Origin: JAPXSY01 sp034003585
Lineage (GTDB): Bacteria > Verrucomicrobiota > Kiritimatiellia > RFP12 > UBA1067
DNA: 23,137 bases
Direction: 5' to 3'
Assembly: GCA_034003585.1 (NCBI GenBank)
Contig: JAVEYH010000049.1
Coordinates: 1 to 23,137, forward strand
The position numbers and the translations under genes are program-made. This document shows, piece by piece, positions 20,973 through 23,137 of the stretch. A model generated the notes under the pieces. The model did not search any database. It saw only the letters and a program-made list of their open reading frames with translations, and had not been told where the DNA came from. Within the stretch, counting starts at the first letter, position 1. The number at the start of each line of letters is the position of its first letter.

Positions 20973-21899
20973 TCAACGTCCCTTCTTGATGATTTGAAAA
21001 TGCTTCAGGTGCTGTTCCGCAGTCCTCAGATCCGGTATGCCGGTGCGTCCGCCGAACCGGGTGCATTTGAGTGCGGCAACCACGGTCGCAAACCGCATGC
21101 AGGCTTCCCAGGGGCGGCTCTGCGCGGCGGCAAAGGCGAAGGCGCCGTGATAGGTGTCGCCCGCGCCGGTGGTGTCGACCACCTTGGGGACATCGAAGGG
21201 CGGGCAGTGCAGGATGCGTGTGCCGTCGAAGCCGATCGAACCGCGTTTGCCGAGCGTGATGCCGGCAAAACGCCGTCCCAACGCAAAGAGTTTGCGGACC
21301 GCCGTCTCGGGCGAACGCGAACCGGTGAAGCGGACCGCAAACGTCTCGGAGGCGATCACGATGTCGCTCAATGACAACAGATCCTCCATGCCCGGCAGGA
21401 TCGTCCCGGCGTCGATCGAGACGCACACGCCGTGTTTGCGCGCGAAGGCGGCGGCGGCCAGCGCCGCCTGAGTCTGGTGCCCGTCGAGATGCAACAGATC
21501 GCTGACACGAATCCGGCCGCGGCTGAATTCGCACGGCGTGAGCGGACGCGCCGTGCCGCGCGTCCAGGCGATGCTGCGCTTACCGCTCTGGCGGTCGATC
21601 CAGCAGAAGCCCGCCGGCGACATTGCATTTTTGCGGACTTTGACGCCTGCGGTGTCGATGCCCTCGGCAGCGATGCCACGCACGATCTGCGCGCCGCGCA
21701 CGTCATCGCCGACCACGCCGAGGAACGCGGTGTCGGCGCCTAGCCGCGCGGCTGCGACGATCGCGGTCACCGCCGGGCCCCCGCCCTGGATCAGGCTGTC
21801 GATGATCTCCACCTTCTCGTCCAGCGGAATATGCGGCAGGACACAGAGATAGTCCATGCCGCAATAGCCGATACCGATGAGCTTGGGGGTTCGCTTCAT
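20973..21899 (-). CDS. PfkB-family carbohydrate kinase (sulfofructose-kinase-like branch)
   Basis: A 308-residue ribokinase-fold sugar kinase. The first signature is GGGPAVTAIVAAARLG at 39-54; the second, DTTGAGDTYHGAFAF at 242-256, places the catalytic base D248. AALKCTRFGGRTGIPD (275-290) strongly recalls the end of E. coli YihV and related PfkB kinases. By recalled alignment, YihV Lys27 corresponds to K29, but the sulfonate contacts Asn109 and Arg138 correspond to W112 and H141, so a sulfonated substrate is unlikely. It could phosphorylate the product of IolB, as IolC does, although its N-terminus is not typical of IolC. The ATG at 21899 overlaps the MFS stop as ATGA, with a weak GAGGAAAG further upstream. 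Family firm, substrate inferred. Confidence 0.85.
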   Translation of the reverse strand: MKRTPKLIGIGYCGMDYLCVLPHIPLDEKVEIIDSLIQGGGPAVTAIVAAARLGADTAFLGVVGDDVRGAQIVRGIAAEGIDTAGVKVRKNAMSPAGFCWIDRQSGKRSIAWTRGTARPLTPCEFSRGRIRVSDLLHLDGHQTQAALAAAAFARKHGVCVSIDAGTILPGMEDLLSLSDIVIASETFAVRFTGSRSPETAVRKLFALGRRFAGITLGKRGSIGFDGTRILHCPPFDVPKVVDTTGAGDTYHGAFAFAAAQSRPWEACMRFATVVAALKCTRFGGRTGIPDLRTAEQHLKHFQIIKKGR

Positions 21900-23137
21900 T
21901 CTCGCGCGACGCTTTCCTCGTTGATGAAGTCATCCTTAAAACTGGTGAGCGCGGCGACCAGCAGAACGACGCCTCCGAGCACGAACCCGATGGAGAGGTA
22001 GGACATCGCGGTGGTCAGGCCAACCGTCTGCTTGGCCCAGCCCAGGATGACCGGGGCAAAGGCGCCGACAAAGAAAATACAGGTCAGCATCAGGCCGGTG
22101 GCCGAGCCGCGGTATTTGGGCTCGATCACATCAAAAAGCGTGGCATAGATATTTGAGTCGAAGATCCCGCGGAAGATGCCGAAACCAGCCAGAGCGGCGT
22201 AGCAGACCCACAGCGTGCTGGTCGCGCCCATGAGATAAACGAAGGGGGCGGCCAGGAACAGGCCGAAGACCACGACCTTGATCCGGACACGCGGGAAACG
22301 CACTGCCAGCAGGTCGGAGATCCGTCCGCCCAGCAACACACCGGTGGCGGCCGCGACCTGATGGTAGAACATCGAGGAAAAACCGACTTTGGCCAGTTTG
22401 AGTTCGTATTTCTCGTACAGGAAGGTGGAGATCCAGGTGTTGAAACCGCAGATTACAAAGAAAAACGCGCTGAACGAGAGGCAGAGCGCCCAGAAAGTCG
22501 GTTTGCACAGGACACCGTGGAACAACTCCTTGAGAGGGATACGGCTGACCTTTTTGCGGTCGTCGGTCTGTGAGGGCTGCCCCACATCCTTGACGCGCCA
22601 AAGGATGATGAAGCAGAGGATCAGCGCCATGGTGCCGAAGAGAAAGAAGGGGGTCCGCCAACCGAAGTGCTCGCCCATCCATCCGGCAATCAGGCCGCTG
22701 AAGATCAGGCCGAAGTAGAGCGCCGTCTGATGGATGCCCATGGCGAGCGCGCGGGTCTTGTGATGGTACTGACCGATCAGCGAATTTGCGGAGGGAAAGT
22801 AGCATGCCTCGCCGCCGCCGTTGCCGAATCCCCGGATCAGGATGAGACTTGTCATGCCGCCCGCAATGCCGGAGAGGAAGGTACAGCCGCTCGCCAGCAA
22901 GAGGCTGAAAAAAAGCACCCACTTGCGGCGCGAGATATCGCCCAAGTACCCGCCCAGCGGAACCAGCAGCGCGTAGCACCAGAGAAAGATGGAGCCGATG
23001 AGCCCGGTCTGCACCGAGGAGAGCCCCAAGTCTTTCGTCAGCAGCGGCAGGACCACGTTGTAGGACTGTCGGTCGGCTTGGTTAAAGAAAAACGCGAACC
23101 AGAGCAGCGCGATCAGTTCCCATTTGTAGGGCAACCA
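21896..23137 (-). CDS. MFS transporter, start cut by the window edge
   Basis: 413 residues are visible, covering all twelve transmembrane segments. The first helix holds FNQADRQSYNVV, the loop between helices 2 and 3 holds GGYLGDISRRKWV (the MFS signature), and a basic central loop (VGQPSQTDDRKKV) separates the halves. The pattern resembles the anion:cation symporter and sugar-acid branches that import hexuronates, glucarate or related organic anions. The first possible start in the window, a TTG at 23134, is only two codons from the edge and the frame continues, so the real start is probably outside. It is the first visible gene of the leftward operon and ends in an ATGA overlap with the PfkB gene, so it is the likely importer for the pathway. 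Confidence 0.87.
   Translation of the reverse strand, partial: WLPYKWELIALLWFAFFFNQADRQSYNVVLPLLTKDLGLSSVQTGLIGSIFLWCYALLVPLGGYLGDISRRKWVLFFSLLLASGCTFLSGIAGGMTSLILIRGFGNGGGEACYFPSANSLIGQYHHKTRALAMGIHQTALYFGLIFSGLIAGWMGEHFGWRTPFFLFGTMALILCFIILWRVKDVGQPSQTDDRKKVSRIPLKELFHGVLCKPTFWALCLSFSAFFFVICGFNTWISTFLYEKYELKLAKVGFSSMFYHQVAAATGVLLGGRISDLLAVRFPRVRIKVVVFGLFLAAPFVYLMGATSTLWVCYAALAGFGIFRGIFDSNIYATLFDVIEPKYRGSATGLMLTCIFFVGAFAPVILGWAKQTVGLTTAMSYLSIGFVLGGVVLLVAALTSFKDDFINEESVARE

Noticed and set aside
20065..21534. Single 489-residue minus-strand reading frame covering IolB and more
   Set aside because: Only the last 265 residues match IolB, with its own ATG and ribosome-binding site at 20862. The upstream part is an out-of-frame shadow of the PfkB gene, rich in Arg/His/Ala.
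20065..21899. Classical myo-inositol degradation operon
   Set aside because: Only IolB is convincing. No IolG-type cytoplasmic dehydrogenase, IolE dehydratase, IolD hydrolase, IolJ aldolase or IolA is present, and the PfkB kinase is not clearly IolC.
13818..23137. Sulfoquinovose (sulfoglycolysis) operon
   Set aside because: The YihV-like kinase and fucose-isomerase-like enzyme suggested it, but no sulfoquinovosidase, sulfo-aldolase, transaldolase, transketolase or sulfonate exporter is seen, and two of three recalled sulfonate contacts of the kinase are changed.

Overview
The window looks like a chromosomal segment from a high-G+C, carbohydrate-degrading bacterium. It is most plausibly a member of the PVC superphylum (Kiritimatiellota, Lentisphaerota or Verrucomicrobiota type). 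This placement is inferred from gene content: Tat-exported Gfo/Idh/MocA and TIM-barrel proteins, a secreted DUF1080 protein, a ThuA-like protein, many sugar kinases, and short tandem-repeat arrays at gene borders. No rRNA, tRNA, CRISPR array, transposase or phage gene was seen.

Left part (1-5.7 kb): the 3' part of an AMP-dependent acyl-CoA/acyl-ACP synthetase; a convergent secreted DUF1080 protein; a divergent SpoU/TrmH RNA methyltransferase; and a leftward ribosomal-protein transcription unit (rpmB L28, then a zinc-ribbon/coiled-coil protein, then a HI0933-family flavoprotein) behind a clear promoter.

Middle part (5.8-13.8 kb): two Tat-exported sugar enzymes in tandem (TIM-barrel isomerase/epimerase, then Gfo/Idh/MocA oxidoreductase) closed by a strong terminator; a membrane-anchored alpha/beta hydrolase and a GT2 glycosyltransferase; then a rhamnulokinase-like FGGY kinase divergent from an orphan fused ABC permease, with facing promoters and an operator-like palindrome between them.

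Right part (13.8-23.1 kb): one long leftward operon. In transcription order it holds an MFS transporter (cut by the window edge), a PfkB kinase, IolB (5-deoxy-glucuronate isomerase family), an FGGY kinase, an FAD-linked oxidase of the alkyl-DHAP-synthase/GlcD type, an iron-sulfur-type partner that has lost most of its cluster cysteines, an L-fucose isomerase-like enzyme and a ThuA-like protein. Overlaps and spacings are tight (ATGA overlaps, 4-10 nt gaps). The set reads as uptake, isomerisation, oxidation and phosphorylation of an unusual sugar, polyol or sugar acid. It matches no complete pathway I know, and no aldolase is visible in the window.

The most unusual observations are: (1) the cysteine-stripped partner of the FAD oxidase; (2) the mosaic operon itself; (3) 7-9 bp tandem arrays at gene ends, several of which have become coding sequence, including the N-terminus of the FGGY kinase and the C-terminus of the hydrolase.
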